Shown here: positions 34,285 through 48,200 of the stretch, piece by piece
Position numbering within the stretch: the first letter of the stretch is position 1
Layout: every line of letters starts with the position of its first letter
Assembly: GCA_943737045.1 (NCBI GenBank)
Contig: CALSFV010000213.1
Coordinates: 309,001-373,000, forward strand
DNA from: Parapristionchus giblindavisi
Lineage: Eukaryota > Nematoda > Chromadorea > Rhabditida > Diplogasteridae
Direction: 5' to 3'
Length of the DNA stretch: 64,000 nucleotides
The notes under the pieces: generated by a model
Seen by the model: the letters and a program-made list of their open reading frames with translations, nothing else
The model's database searches: none
Told to the model about the DNA's origin: nothing
Made by a program: the position numbers and the translations under genes

Positions 34285-35881
34285 CATGGGTGTTGCTGAA
34301 AATCTATCTTGTCATGAATTATTTTGAGCCAAAATGTACACTTCGGTCTATGTAGCAGGTGTGAAAGCTAATGGGTCGAGGTGAACTGAGATCGATCTTA
34401 TTCAGATTTTTTTTGCTCTTTCAAATGATATATAACACCATGGGTGTTGCTGAAAATCTATCTTGTCATGAATTATTTTGAGCCAAAATGTACACTTCGG
34501 TCTATGTAGCAGGTGTGAAAGCTAATAGGTCGAGGTGAACTGAGATCTGTCTTATTCAGAATTTTGTCCTCTTTCAAATGATATATAACACCATGGGTGT
34601 TGCTGAAAATCTATCTTGTCATGAATTATTTTGAGCCAAAATGTACACTTCGGTCTATGTAGCAGGTGTGAAAGCTAATAGGTCGAGGTGAACTGAGATC
34701 TGTCTTATTCAGAATTTTGTCCTCTTTCAAATGATATATAACACCATGGGTGTTGCTGAAAATCTATCTTGTCATGAATTATTTTGAGCCAAAATGTACA
34801 CTTCGGTCTATGTAGCAGGTGTGAAAGCTAATGGCTCGAGGTGAACTGAGATCTATCTTATTCAGATTTTTTTGCTCTTTCAAATGATATATAACACCAT
34901 GGGTGTTGCTGAAAATCTATCTTGTCATGAATTATTTTGAGCCAAAATGTACACTTCGGTCTATGTAGCAGGTGTGAAAGCTAATAGGTCGAGGTGAACT
35001 GAGATCTGTCTTATTCAGAATTTTGTCTTCTTTCAAATGATATATAACACCATGGGTGTTGCTGAAAATCTATCTTGTCATGAATTATTTTGAGCCAAAA
35101 TGTACACTTCGTTCTGTGTAGCAGGTGTGAAAGCTTATGGGTCGAGGTGAACAGAGATCTATCTTATTCAGAATTTGTTGCTCTTTCAAATGACATATAA
35201 CACCATGGGTGTTGCTGAAAATCTATCTTGTCATGAATTATTTTGAGCCAAAATGTACACTTCGTTCTGTGTAGCAGGTGTGAAAGCTTATGGGTCGAGG
35301 TGAACTGAGATCTATCTTATTCAGATTTTTTTTGCTCTTTCAAATGATATATAACACCATGGGTGGTTCTGAAAATCTATCTTGTCATGAATTATTTTGA
35401 GCCAAAATGTACACTTCGGTCTATGTAGCAGGTGTGAAAGCTAATGGGTCGAGGTGAACTGAGATCTATTTTATTCAGAATTTTGTCCTCTTTCAAATGA
35501 TATATAACACCATGGGTGTTGCTGAAAATCTATCTTGTCATGAATTATTTTGAGCCAAAATGTACACTTCGGTCTATGTAGCAGGTGTGAAAGCTAATGG
35601 GTTGAGGTGAACTGAGATCTATCTTATTCAGAATTTTTTGCTCTTTCAAATGACATATAACACCATGGGTGTTGCTGACAATCTATCTTGTCATGAATTA
35701 TTTTGAGCGAAAACGTACACTTCGGTCTATGTAGCAGGTGTGAAAGCTTATGGGTCGAGGTGAACTGAGATCTATCTTATTCAGAATTTTTTGCTCTTTC
35801 AAATGACATATAACACCATGGGTGTTGCTGAAAATCTATCTTGTCATGAATTATTTTGAGCCAAAATGTACACTTCGGTCT

Positions 35882-36248
35882 ATTGAATTGAATCTGAGTG
35901 ATACCCTAGTCATAGCTGGGTCAGCTCCTTGAAACATATTTGATACAGGTTGGCAAATGATTGGCACAAGGAGGGAGTCGAACCCACGACCTCTGCCTAT
36001 CCGGGGCATTGCTCTACCATTAAGCTACCTGTGCACCGATCATTGCCTTCCAATTCTTTGTTATGGGACAAGCCCCTTAGTCTCAACTCACGCTACTGAT
36101 AACAATCAATTAACGCCCTGGCGAGAACATCTTCTCATAACCAGAATTAAGAGAGAGACAGAATTGTACAGATTGAATTGAATCTGAGTGATACCCTAGT
36201 CATAGCTGGGTCAGCTCCTTGAAACATATTTGATACAGGTTGGCAAAT
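35882..36248 (+). mobile_element. Miniature LTR-like element, second copy
   Basis: This is an exact mirror of 31840-32206. Direct repeats are at 35882-35958 and 36172-36248, with target duplication GGTCT at 35877-35881 and 36249-36253. Read on this strand the order is LTR-like repeat, GAT, TGGCACAAGG (primer-binding-site-like, complement of the tRNA 3' end), antisense tRNA body, unrelated 110 bp, purine tract AAGAGAGAGACAGAA at 36149-36163, and LTR-like repeat. Both copies descend from one insertion that predates the inverted duplication, as they sit at the same monomer position. Confidence 0.7.
35963..36034 (-). tRNA. tRNA-like cloverleaf, mirror copy
   Basis: Identical to the tRNA-like sequence at 32054-32125 but on the opposite strand. 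The encoded end reads GTGCCA, which mimics a CCA tail by overlap of the last acceptor base, the discriminator and the next base. Confidence 0.55.
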
Positions 36249-39200
36249 GGTCTATGTAGCAGGTGTGAAACCTAATAGGTCGAGGTGAACTGAGATCTGT
36301 CTTATTCAGAATTTTGTCCTCTTTCAAATGACATATAACACCATGGGTGTTGCTGAAAATCTATCTTGTCATGAATTATTTTGAGCCAAAATGTACACTT
36401 CGTTCTGTGTAGCAGGTGTGAAAGCTTATGGGTCGAGGTGAACTGAGATCTATCTTATTCAGAATTTGTTGCTCTTTCAAATGACATATAACACCATGGG
36501 TGTTGCTGAAAATCTATCTTGTCATGAATTATTTTGAGCCAAAAAGTACACTTCGGTCTATGTAGCAGGTGTGAAAGCTAATGGGTCGAGGTGAACTGAG
36601 ATCTATCTTATTCAGAATTTTGTCCTCTTTCAAATGATATATAACACCATGGGTGTTGCTGAAAATCTATCTTGTCATGAATTATTTTGAGCCAAAATGT
36701 ACACTTCGTTCTGTGTAGCAGGTGTGAAAGCTTATGGGTCGAGGTGAACTGAGATCTATCTTATTCAGAATTTGTTGCTCTTTCAAATGACATATAACAC
36801 CATGGGTGTTGCTGAAAATCTATCTTGTCATGAATTATTTTGAGCCAAAATGTACACTTCGGTCTATGTAGCAGGTGTGAAAGCTAATGGGTCGAGGTGA
36901 ACTGAGATCTATCTTATTCAGATTTTTTTTGCTCTTTCAAATGATATATAACACCATGGGTGTTGCTGAAAATCTATCTTGTCATGAATTATTTTGAGCC
37001 AAAATGTACACTTCGGTCTATGTAGCAGGTGTGAAAGCTAATGGGTCGAGGTGAACTGAGATCTATCTTATTCAGAATTTTGTCCTCTTTCAAATGATAT
37101 ATAACACCATGGGTGTTGCTGAAAATCTATCTTGTCATGAATTATTTTGAGCCAAAATGTACACTTCGGTCTATGTAGCAGGTGTGAAAGCTAATGGGTT
37201 GAGGTGAACTGAGATCTATCTTATTCAGAATTTTTTGCTCTTTCAAATGATATATAGCACCATGGGTGTTGCTGAAAATCTATCTTGTCATGAATTATTT
37301 TGAGCCAAAATGTACACTTCGGTCTATGTAGTAGGTGTGAAAGCTAATGGGTCGAGGTGAACTGAGATCTATCTTATTCAGATCTTATTCAGAATTTTTT
37401 GCTCTTTCAATCTGTCTTTTTTTTGCTCTTTCAAATGACATATAACACCATGACATATAACACCATGGGTGTTGCTGAAAATCTATCTTGTCATGAATTA
37501 TTTTGAGCCAAAATGTACACTTCGGTCTATGTAGCAGGTGTGAAACCTAATAGGTCGAGGTGAACTGAGATCTGTCTTATTCAGAATTTTGTCCTCTTTC
37601 AAATGACATATAACACCATGGGTGTTGCTGAAAATCTATCTTGTCATGAATTATTTTGAGCCAAAATGTACACTTCGTTCTGTGTAGCAGGTGTGAAAGC
37701 TTATGGGTCGAGGTGAACTGAGATCTATCTTATTCAGAATTTGTTGCTCTTTCAAATGACATATAACACCATGGGTGTTGCTGAAAATCTATCTTGTCAT
37801 GAATTATTTTGAGCCAAAAAGTACACTTCGGTCTATGTAGCAGGTGTGAAAGCTAATGGGTCGAGGTGAACTGAGATCTATCTTATTCAGAATTTTGTCC
37901 TCTTTCAAATGATATATAACACCATGGGTGTTGCTGAAAATCTATCTTGTCATGAATTATTTTGAGCCAAAATGTACACTTCGTTCTGTGTAGCAGGTGT
38001 GAAAGCTTATGGGTCGAGGTGAACTGAGATCTATCTTATTCAGATTTTTTGCTCTTTCAAATGATATATAACACCATGGGTGGTTCTGAAAATCTATCTT
38101 GTCATGAATTATTTTGAGCGAAAACGTACACTTCGGTCTATGTAGCAGGTGTGAAAGCTTATGGGTCGAGGTGAACTGAGATCTATCTTATTCAGAATTT
38201 TTTGCTCTTTCAAATGACATATAACACCATGGGTGTTGCTGAAAATCTATCTTGTCATGAATTATTTTGAGCCAAAATGTACACTTCGGTCTATGTAGCA
38301 GGTGTGAAACCTAATAGGTCGAGGTGAACTGAGATCTGTCTTATTCAGAATTTTGTCCTCTTTCAAATGACATATAACACCATGGGTGTTGCTGAAAATC
38401 TATCTTGTCATGAATTATTTTGAGCCAAAATGTACACTTCGTTCTGTGTAGCAGGTGTGAAAGCTTATGGGTCGAGGTGAACTGAGATCTATCTTATTCA
38501 GAATTTGTTGCTCTTTCAAATGACATATAACACCATGGGTGTTGCTGAAAATCTATCTTGTCATGAATTATTTTGAGCCAAAATGTACACTTCGTTCTGT
38601 GTAGCAGGTGTGAAAACTTATGGGTCGAGGTGAACTGAGATCTATCTTATTCAGAATTTGTTGCTCTTTCAAATGACATATAACACCATGGGTGTTGCTG
38701 AAAATCTATCTTGTCATGAATTATTTGGGCCAAAATGTACACTTCGGTCTATGTAGCAGGTGTGAAAGCTAATAGGTCGAGGTGAACTGAGATCTATCTT
38801 ATTCAGAATTTGTTGCTCTTTCGAATGAGATATAACACCATGGGTGTTGCTGAAAATATATCTTGTCATGAATTATTTTGAGCCAAAATGTGCACTTCGG
38901 TCTATGTAGCAGGTGTGAAAGCTAATGGGTCGAGGTGAACAGAGATCTATCTTATTCAGAATTTTGTCCTCATTCAAATGATATATAACAACACCATGGG
39001 TGTTGCTGAAAATCCATCTTGTCATGAATTATTTTGAGCCAAAATGTACACTTCGGTCTATGTAGCAGGTGTGAAAGCTAATGGGTCGAGGTGAACTGAG
39101 ATCTATCTTATTCAGATTTTTTTGCTCTTTCAAATGATATATAACACCATGGGTGGTTCTGAAAATCTATCTTGTCATGAATTATTTTGAGCGAAAACGT

Positions 39201-42200
39201 ACACTTCGGTCTATGTAGCAGGTGTGAAAGCTTATGGGTCGAGGTGAACTGAGATCTATCTTATTCAGATTTTTTTGCTCTTTCAAATGATATATAACAC
39301 CATGGGTGGTTCTGAAAATCTATCTTGTCATGAATTATTTTGAGCGAAAACGTACACTTCGGTCTATGTAGCAGGTGTGAAAGCTTATGGGTCGAGGAGA
39401 ACTGAGATCTATCTTATTCAGAATTTTTTGCTCTTTCAAATGACATATAACACCATGGGTGTTGCTGAAAATCTATCTTGTCATGAATTATTTTGAGCGA
39501 AAACGTACACTTCGGTCTATGTAGCAGGTGTGAAAGCTTATGGGTCGAGGAGAACTGAGATCTATCTTATTCAGAATTTTTTGCTCTTTCAAATGACATA
39601 TAACACCATGGGTGTTGCAGAAAATCTATCTTGTCATGAATTATTTTGAGCCAAAATGTACACTTCGGTCTATGTAGCAGGTGTGAAAGCTAATAGGTCG
39701 AGGTGAACTGAGATCTGTCTTATTCAGAATTTTGTCCTCTTTCAAATGATATATAACACCATGGGTGTTGCTGAAAATCTATCTTGTCATGAATTATTTT
39801 GAGCCAAAATGTACACTTCGTTCTGTGTAGCAGGTGTGAAAGCTTATGGGTCGAGGTGAACTGAGATCTATCTTATTCAGAATTTGTTGCTCTTTCAAAT
39901 GACATATAACATCATGGGTGTTGCTGAAAATCTATCTTGTCATGAATTATTTTGAGCCAAAATGTACACTTCGGTCTATGTAGCAGGTGTGAAAGCTAAT
40001 GGGTCGAGGAGAACTGAGATCAATCTTATTCAGAATTTTTTGCTCTTTCAAATGACATATAACACCATGGGTGTTGCAGAAAATCTATCTTGTCATGAAT
40101 TATTTTGAGCCAAAATGTACACTTCGGTCTATGTAGCAGGTGTGAAAGCTAATAGGTCGAGGTGAACTGAGATCTGTCTTATTCAGAATTTTGTCCTCTT
40201 TCAAATGATATATAACACCATGGGTGTTGCTGAAAATCTATCTTGTCATGAATTATTTTGAGCCAAAATGTACACTTCGGTCTATGTAGCAGGTGTGAAA
40301 GCTAATGGGTCGAGGTGAACTGAGATCTATCTTATTCAGAATTTTTTGCTCTTTCAAATGATATATAACACCATGGGTGGTTCTGAAAATCTATCTTGTC
40401 ATGAATTATTTTGAGCCAAAATGTACACTTCGGTCTATGTAGCAGGTGTGAAAGCTAATGGGTCGAGGTTAACTGAGATCTATCTTATTCTTATTTTTTT
40501 GCTCTTTCAAATGACATATAACACCATGGGTGTTGCTGAAAATCTATCTTGTCATGAATTATTTTGAGCCAAAATGTACACTTCGTTCTGTGTAGCAGGT
40601 GTGAAAGCTTATGGGTCGAGGAGAACTGAGATCTATCTTATTCAGATTTTTTTTGCTCTTTCAAATGATATATAACACCATGGGTGTTGCTGAAAATCTA
40701 TCTTGTCATGAATTATTTTGAGCCAAAATGTACACTTCGGTCTATGTAGCAGGTGTGAAAGCTAATGGGTCGAGGTGAACTGAGATCTATCTTATTCAGA
40801 ATTTTGTCCTCTTTCAAATGATATATAACACCATGGGTGTTGCTGAAAATCTATCTTGTCATGAATTATTTTGAGCCAAAATGTACACTTCGGTCTATGT
40901 AGCAGGTGTGAAAGCTAATGGGTTGAGGTGAACTGAGATCTATCTTATTCAGAATTTTTTGCTCTTTCAAATGATATATAGCACCATGGGTGTTGCTGAA
41001 AATCTATCTTGTCATGAATTATTTTGAGCCAAAATGTACACTTCGGTCTATGTAGTAGGTGTGAAAGCTAATGGGTCGAGGTGAACTGAGATCTATCTTA
41101 TTCAGAATTTTTTGCTCTTTCAAATGACATATAACACCATGGGTGTTGCAGAAAATCTATCTTGTCATGAATTATTTTGAGCCAAAATGTACACTTCGGT
41201 CTATGTAGCAGGTGTGAAAGCTAATAGGTCGAGGTGAACTGAGATCTGTCTTATTCAGAATTTTGTCCTCTTTCAAATGATATATAACACCATGGGTGTT
41301 GCTGAAAATCTATCTTGTCATGAATTATTTTGAGCCAAAATGTACACTTCGTTCTGTGTAGCAGGTGTGAAAGCTTATGGGTCGAGGTGAACTGAGATCT
41401 ATCTTATTCAGAATTTGTTGCTCTTTCAAATGACATATAACATCATGGGTGTTGCTGAAAATCTATCTTGTCATGAATTATTTTGAGCCAAAATGTACAC
41501 TTCGGTCTATGTAGCAGGTGTGAAAGCTAATGGGTCGAGGAGAACTGAGATCAATCTTATTCAGAATTTTTTGCTCTTTCAAATGACATATAACACCATG
41601 GGTGTTGCAGAAAATCTATCTTGTCATGAATTATTTTGAGCCAAAATGTACACTTCGGTCTATGTAGCAGGTGTGAAAGCTAATAGGTCGAGGTGAACTG
41701 AGATCTGTCTTATTCAGAATTTTGTCCTCTTTCAAATGATATATAACACCATGGGTGTTGCTGAAAATCTATCTTGTCATGAATTATTTTGAGCCAAAAT
41801 GTACACTTCGGTCTATGTAGCAGGTGTGAAAGCTAATGGGTCGAGGTGAACTGAGATCTATCTTATTCAGAATTTTTTGCTCTTTCAAATGATATATAAC
41901 ACCATGGGTGGTTCTGAAAATCTATCTTGTCATGAATTATTTTGAGCCAAAATGTACACTTCGGTCTATGTAGCAGGTGTGAAAGCTAATGGGTCGAGGT
42001 TAACTGAGATCTATCTTATTCTTATTTTTTTGCTCTTTCAAATGACATATAACACCATGGGTGTTGCTGAAAATCTATCTTGTCATGAATTATTTTGAGC
42101 CAAAATGTACACTTCGTTCTGTGTAGCAGGTGTGAAAGCTTATGGGTCGAGGAGAACTGAGATCTATCTTATTCAGATTTTTTTTGCTCTTTCAAATGAT

Positions 42201-45200
42201 ATATAACACCATGGGTGTTGCTGAAAATCTATCTTGTCATGAATTATTTTGAGCCAAAATGTACACTTCGGTCTATGTAGCAGGTGTGAAAGCTAATGGG
42301 TCGAGGTGAACTGAGATCTATCTTATTCAGAATTTTGTCCTCTTTCAAATGATATATAACACCATGGGTGTTGCTGAAAATCTATCTTGTCATGAATTAT
42401 TTTGAGCCAAAATGTACACTTCGGTCTATGTAGCAGGTGTGAAAGCTAATGGGTTGAGGTGAACTGAGATCTATCTTATTCAGAATTTTTTGCTCTTTCA
42501 AATGATATATAGCACCATGGGTGTTGCTGAAAATCTATCTTGTCATGAATTATTTTGAGCCAAAATGTACACTTCGGTCTATGTAGTAGGTGTGAAAGCT
42601 AATGGGTCGAGGTGAACTGAGATCTATCTTATTCAGATTTTTTTGCTCTTTCAAATGACATATAACACCATGGGTGTTGCTGACAATCTATCTTGTCATG
42701 AATTATTTTGAGCGAAAACGTACACTTCGGTCTATGTAGCAGGTGTGAAAGCTTATGGGTCGAGGTGAACTGAGATCTATCTTATTCAGAATTTTTTGCT
42801 CTTTCAAATGACATATAACACCATGGGTGTTGCTGAAAATCTATCTTGTCATGAATTATTTTGAGCCAAAATGTACACTTCGGTCTATGTAGCAGGTGTG
42901 AAACCTAATAGGTCGAGGTGAACTGAGATCTGTCTTATTCAGAATTTTGTCCTCTTTCAAATGACATATAACACCATGGGTGTTGCTGAAAATCTATCTT
43001 GTCATGAATTATTTTGAGCCAAAATGTACACTTCGTTCTGTGTAGCAGGTGTGAAAGCTTATGGGTCGAGGTGAACTGAGATCTATCTTATTCAGAATTT
43101 GTTGCTCTTTCAAATGACATATAACACCATGGGTGTTGCTGAAAATCTATCTTGTCATGAATTATTTTGAGCCAAAAAGTACACTTCGGTCTATGTAGCA
43201 GGTGTGAAAGCTAATGGGTCGAGGTGAACTGAGATCTATCTTATTCAGAATTTTGTCCTCTTTCAAATGATATATAACACCATGGGTGTTGCTGAAAATC
43301 TATCTTGTCATGAATTATTTTGAGCCAAAATGTACACTTCGTTCTGTGTAGCAGGTGTGAAAGCTTATGGGTCGAGGTGAACTGAGATCTATCTTATTCA
43401 GATTTTTTGCTCTTTCAAATGATATATAACACCATGGGTGGTTCTGAAAATCTATCTTGTCATGAATTATTTTGAGCGAAAACGTACACTTCGGTCTATG
43501 TAGCAGGTGTGAAAGCTTATGGGTCGAGGTGAACTGAGATCTATCTTATTCAGAATTTTTTGCTCTTTCAAATGACATATAACACCATGGGTGTTGCTGA
43601 AAATCTATCTTGTCATGAATTATTTTGAGCCAAAATGTACACTTCGGTCTATGTAGCAGGTGTGAAACCTAATAGGTCGAGGTGAACTGAGATCTGTCTT
43701 ATTCAGAATTTTGTCCTCTTTCAAATGACATATAACACCATGGGTGTTGCTGAAAATCTATCTTGTCATGAATTATTTTGAGCCAAAATGTACACTTCGG
43801 TCTATGTAGCAGGTGTGAAAGCTAATGGGTCGAGGTGAACAGAGATCTATCTTATTCAGAATTTTGTCCTCATTCAAATGATATATAACAACACCATGGG
43901 TGTTGCTGAAAATCCATCTTGTCATGAATTATTTTGAGCCAAAATGTACACTTCGGTCTATGTAGCAGGTGTGAAAGCTAATGGGTCGAGGTGAACTGAG
44001 ATCTATCTTATTCAGATTTTTTTGCTCTTTCAAATGATATATAACACCATGGGTGGTTCTGAAAATCTATCTTGTCATGAATTATTTTGAGCGAAAACGT
44101 ACACTTCGGTCTATGTAGCAGGTGTGAAAGCTTATGGGTCGAGGTGAACTGAGATCTATCTTATTCAGATTTTTTTGCTCTTTCAAATGATATATAACAC
44201 CATGGGTGGTTCTGAAAATCTATCTTGTCATGAATTATTTTGTGCCAAAATGTACACTTCGGTCTATGTAGCAGGTGTGAAAGCTTATGGGTCGAGGAGA
44301 ACTGAGATCTATCTTATTCAGAATTTTTTGCTCTTTCAAATGACATATAACACCATGGGTGTTGCTGAAAATCTATCTTGTCATGAATTATTTTGAGCGA
44401 AAACGTACACTTCGGTCTATGTAGCAGGTGTGAAAGCTTATGGGTCGAGGAGAACTGAGATCTATCTTATTCAGAATTTTTTGCTCTTTCAAATGACATA
44501 TAACACCATGGGTGTTGCAGAAAATCTATCTTGTCATGAATTATTTTGAGCCAAAATGTACACTTCGGTCTATGTAGCAGGTGTGAAAGCTAATAGGTCG
44601 AGGTGAACTGAGATCTGTCTTATTCAGAATTTTGTCCTCTTTCAAATGATATATAACACCATGGGTGTTGCTGAAAATCTATCTTGTCATGAATTATTTT
44701 GAGCCAAAATGTACACTTCGTTCTGTGTAGCAGGTGTGAAAGCTTATGGGTCGAGGTGAACTGAGATCTATCTTATTCAGAATTTGTTGCTCTTTCAAAT
44801 GACATATAACATCATGGGTGTTGCTGAAAATCTATCTTGTCATGAATTATTTTGAGCCAAAATGTACACTTCGGTCTATGTAGCAGGTGTGAAAGCTAAT
44901 GGGTCGAGGAGAACTGAGATCTATCTTATTCAGAATTTTTTGCTCTTTCAAATGACATATAACACCATGGGTGTTGCAGAAAATCTATCTTGTCATGAAT
45001 TATTTTGAGCCAAAATGTACACTTCGGTCTATGTAGCAGGTGTGAAAGCTAATAGGTCGAGGTGAACTGAGATCTGTCTTATTCAGAATTTTGTCCTCTT
45101 TCAAATGATATATAACACCATGGGTGTTGCTGAAAATCTATCTTGTCATGAATTATTTTGAGCCAAAATGTACACTTCGGTCTATGTAGCAGGTGTGAAA

Positions 45201-48200
45201 GCTAATAGGTCGAGGTGAACTGAGATCTGTCTTATTCAGAATTTTGTCCTCTTTCAAATGATATATAACACCATGGGTGTTGCTGAAAATCTATCTTGTC
45301 ATGAATTATTTTGAGCCAAAATGTACACTTCGGTCTATGTAGCAGGTGTGAAAGCTAATGGGTCGAGGTGAACTGAGATCTATCTTATTCAGATTTTTTT
45401 GCTCTTTCAAATGATATATAACACCATGGGTGGTTCTGAAAATCTATCTTGTCATGAATTATTTTGAGCGAAAACGTACACTTCGGTCTATGTAGCAGGT
45501 GTGAAAGCTTATGGGTCGAGGAGAACTGAGATCTATCTTATTCAGAATTTTTTGCTCTTTCAAATGACATATAACACCATGGGTGTTGCTGAAAATCTAT
45601 CTTGTCATGAATTATTTTGAGCGAAAACGTACACTTCGGTCTATGTAGCAGGTGTGAAAGCTTATGGGTCGAGGAGAACTGAGATCTATCTTATTCAGAA
45701 TTTTTTGCTCTTTCAAATGACATATAACACCATGGGTGTTGCAGAAAATCTATCTTGTCATGAATTATTTTGAGCCAAAATGTACACTTCGGTCTATGTA
45801 GCAGGTGTGAAAGCTAATAGGTCGAGGTGAACTGAGATCTGTCTTATTCAGAATTTTGTCCTCTTTCAAATGATATATAACACCATGGGTGTTGCTGAAA
45901 ATCTATCTTGTCATGAATTATTTTGAGCCAAAATGTACACTTCGTTCTGTGTAGCAGGTGTGAAAGCTTATGGGTCGAGGTGAACTGAGATCTATCTTAT
46001 TCAGAATTTGTTGCTCTTTCAAATGACATATAACATCATGGGTGTTGCTGAAAATCTATCTTGTCATGAATTATTTTGAGCCAAAATGTACACTTCGGTC
46101 TATGTAGCAGGTGTGAAAGCTAATGGGTCGAGGAGAACTGAGATCTATCTTATTCAGAATTTTTTGCTCTTTCAAATGACATATAACACCATGGGTGTTG
46201 CAGAAAATCTATCTTGTCATGAATTATTTTGAGCCAAAATGTACACTTCGGTCTATGTAGCAGGTGTGAAAGCTAATAGGTCGAGGTGAACTGAGATCTG
46301 TCTTATTCAGAATTTTGTCCTCTTTCAAATGATATATAACACCATGGGTGTTGCTGAAAATCTATCTTGTCATGAATTATTTTGAGCCAAAATGTACACT
46401 TCGGTCTATGTAGCAGGTGTGAAAGCTAATGGGTCGAGGTGAACTGAGATCTATCTTATTCAGAATTTTTTGCTCTTTCAAATGATATATAACACCATGG
46501 GTGGTTCTGAAAATCTATCTTGTCATGAATTATTTTGAGCCAAAATGTACACTTCGGTCTATGTAGCAGGTGTGAAAGCTAATGGGTCGAGGTTAACTGA
46601 GATCTATCTTATTCTTATTTTTTTGCTCTTTCAAATGACATATAACACCATGGGTGTTGCTGAAAATCTATCTTGTCATGAATTATTTTGAGCCAAAATG
46701 TACACTTCGTTCTGTGTAGCAGGTGTGAAAGCTTATGGGTCGAGGAGAACTGAGATCTATCTTATTCAGAATTTTTTGCTCTTTCAAATGACATATAACA
46801 CCATGGGTGTTGCTGAAAATCTATCTTGTCATGAATTATTTTGAGCGAAAACGTACACTTCGGTCTATGTAGCAGGTGTGAAAGCTTATGGGTCGAGGAG
46901 AACTGAGATCTATCTTATTCAGAATTTTTTGCTCTTTCAAATGACATATAACACCATGGGTGTTGCAGAAAATCTATCTTGTCATGAATTATTTTGAGCC
47001 AAAATGTACACTTCGGTCTATGTAGCAGGTGTGAAAGCTAATAGGTCGAGGTGAACTGAGATCTGTCTTATTCAGAATTTTGTCCTCTTTCAAATGATAT
47101 ATAACACCATGGGTGTTGCTGAAAATCTATCTTGTCATGAATTATTTTGAGCCAAAATGTACACTTCGTTCTGTGTAGCAGGTGTGAAAGCTTATGGGTC
47201 GAGGTGAACTGAGATCTATCTTATTCAGAATTTGTTGCTCTTTCAAATGACATATAACATCATGGGTGTTGCTGAAAATCTATCTTGTCATGAATTATTT
47301 TGAGCCAAAATGTACACTTCGGTCTATGTAGCAGGTGTGAAAGCTAATGGGTCGAGGTGAACTGAGATCTATCTTATTCAGAATTTTTTGCTCTTTCAAA
47401 TGATATATAACACCATGGGTGGTTCTGAAAATCTATCTTGTCATGAATTATTTTGAGCCAAAATGTACACTTCGGTCTATGTAGCAGGTGTGAAAGCTAA
47501 TGGGTCGAGGTTAACTGAGATCTATCTTATTCTTATTTTTTTGCTCTTTCAAATGACATATAACACCATGGGTGTTGCTGAAAATCTATCTTGTCATGAA
47601 TTATTTTGAGCCAAAATGTACACTTCGTTCTGTGTAGCAGGTGTGAAAGCTTATGGGTCGAGGAGAACTGAGATCTATCTTATTCAGAATTTTTTGCTCT
47701 TTCAAATGACATATAACACCATGGGTGTTGCTGAAAATCTATCTTGTCATGAATTATTTTGAGCGAAAACGTACACTTCGGTCTATGTAGCAGGTGTGAA
47801 AGCTTATGGGTCGAGGAGAACTGAGATCTATCTTATTCAGAATTTTTTGCTCTTTCAAATGACATATAACACCATGGGTGTTGCAGAAAATCTATCTTGT
47901 CATGAATTATTTTGAGCCAAAATGTACACTTCGGTCTATGTAGCAGGTGTGAAAGCTAATAGGTCGAGGTGAACTGAGATCTGTCTTATTCAGAATTTTG
48001 TCCTCTTTCAAATGATATATAACACCATGGGTGTTGCTGAAAATCTATCTTGTCATGAATTATTTTGAGCCAAAATGTACACTTCGTTCTGTGTAGCAGG
48101 TGTGAAAGCTTATGGGTCGAGGTGAACTGAGATCTATCTTATTCAGAATTTGTTGCTCTTTCAAATGACATATAACATCATGGGTGTTGCTGAAAATCTA

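Noticed and set aside
35880..35975. Canonical 18-nt tRNA primer-binding site
   Set aside because: The TGG start and position fit, but when the cloverleaf is numbered properly the discriminator and CCA overlap the acceptor stem, so an exact primer match is not shown; kept only as a hypothesis.
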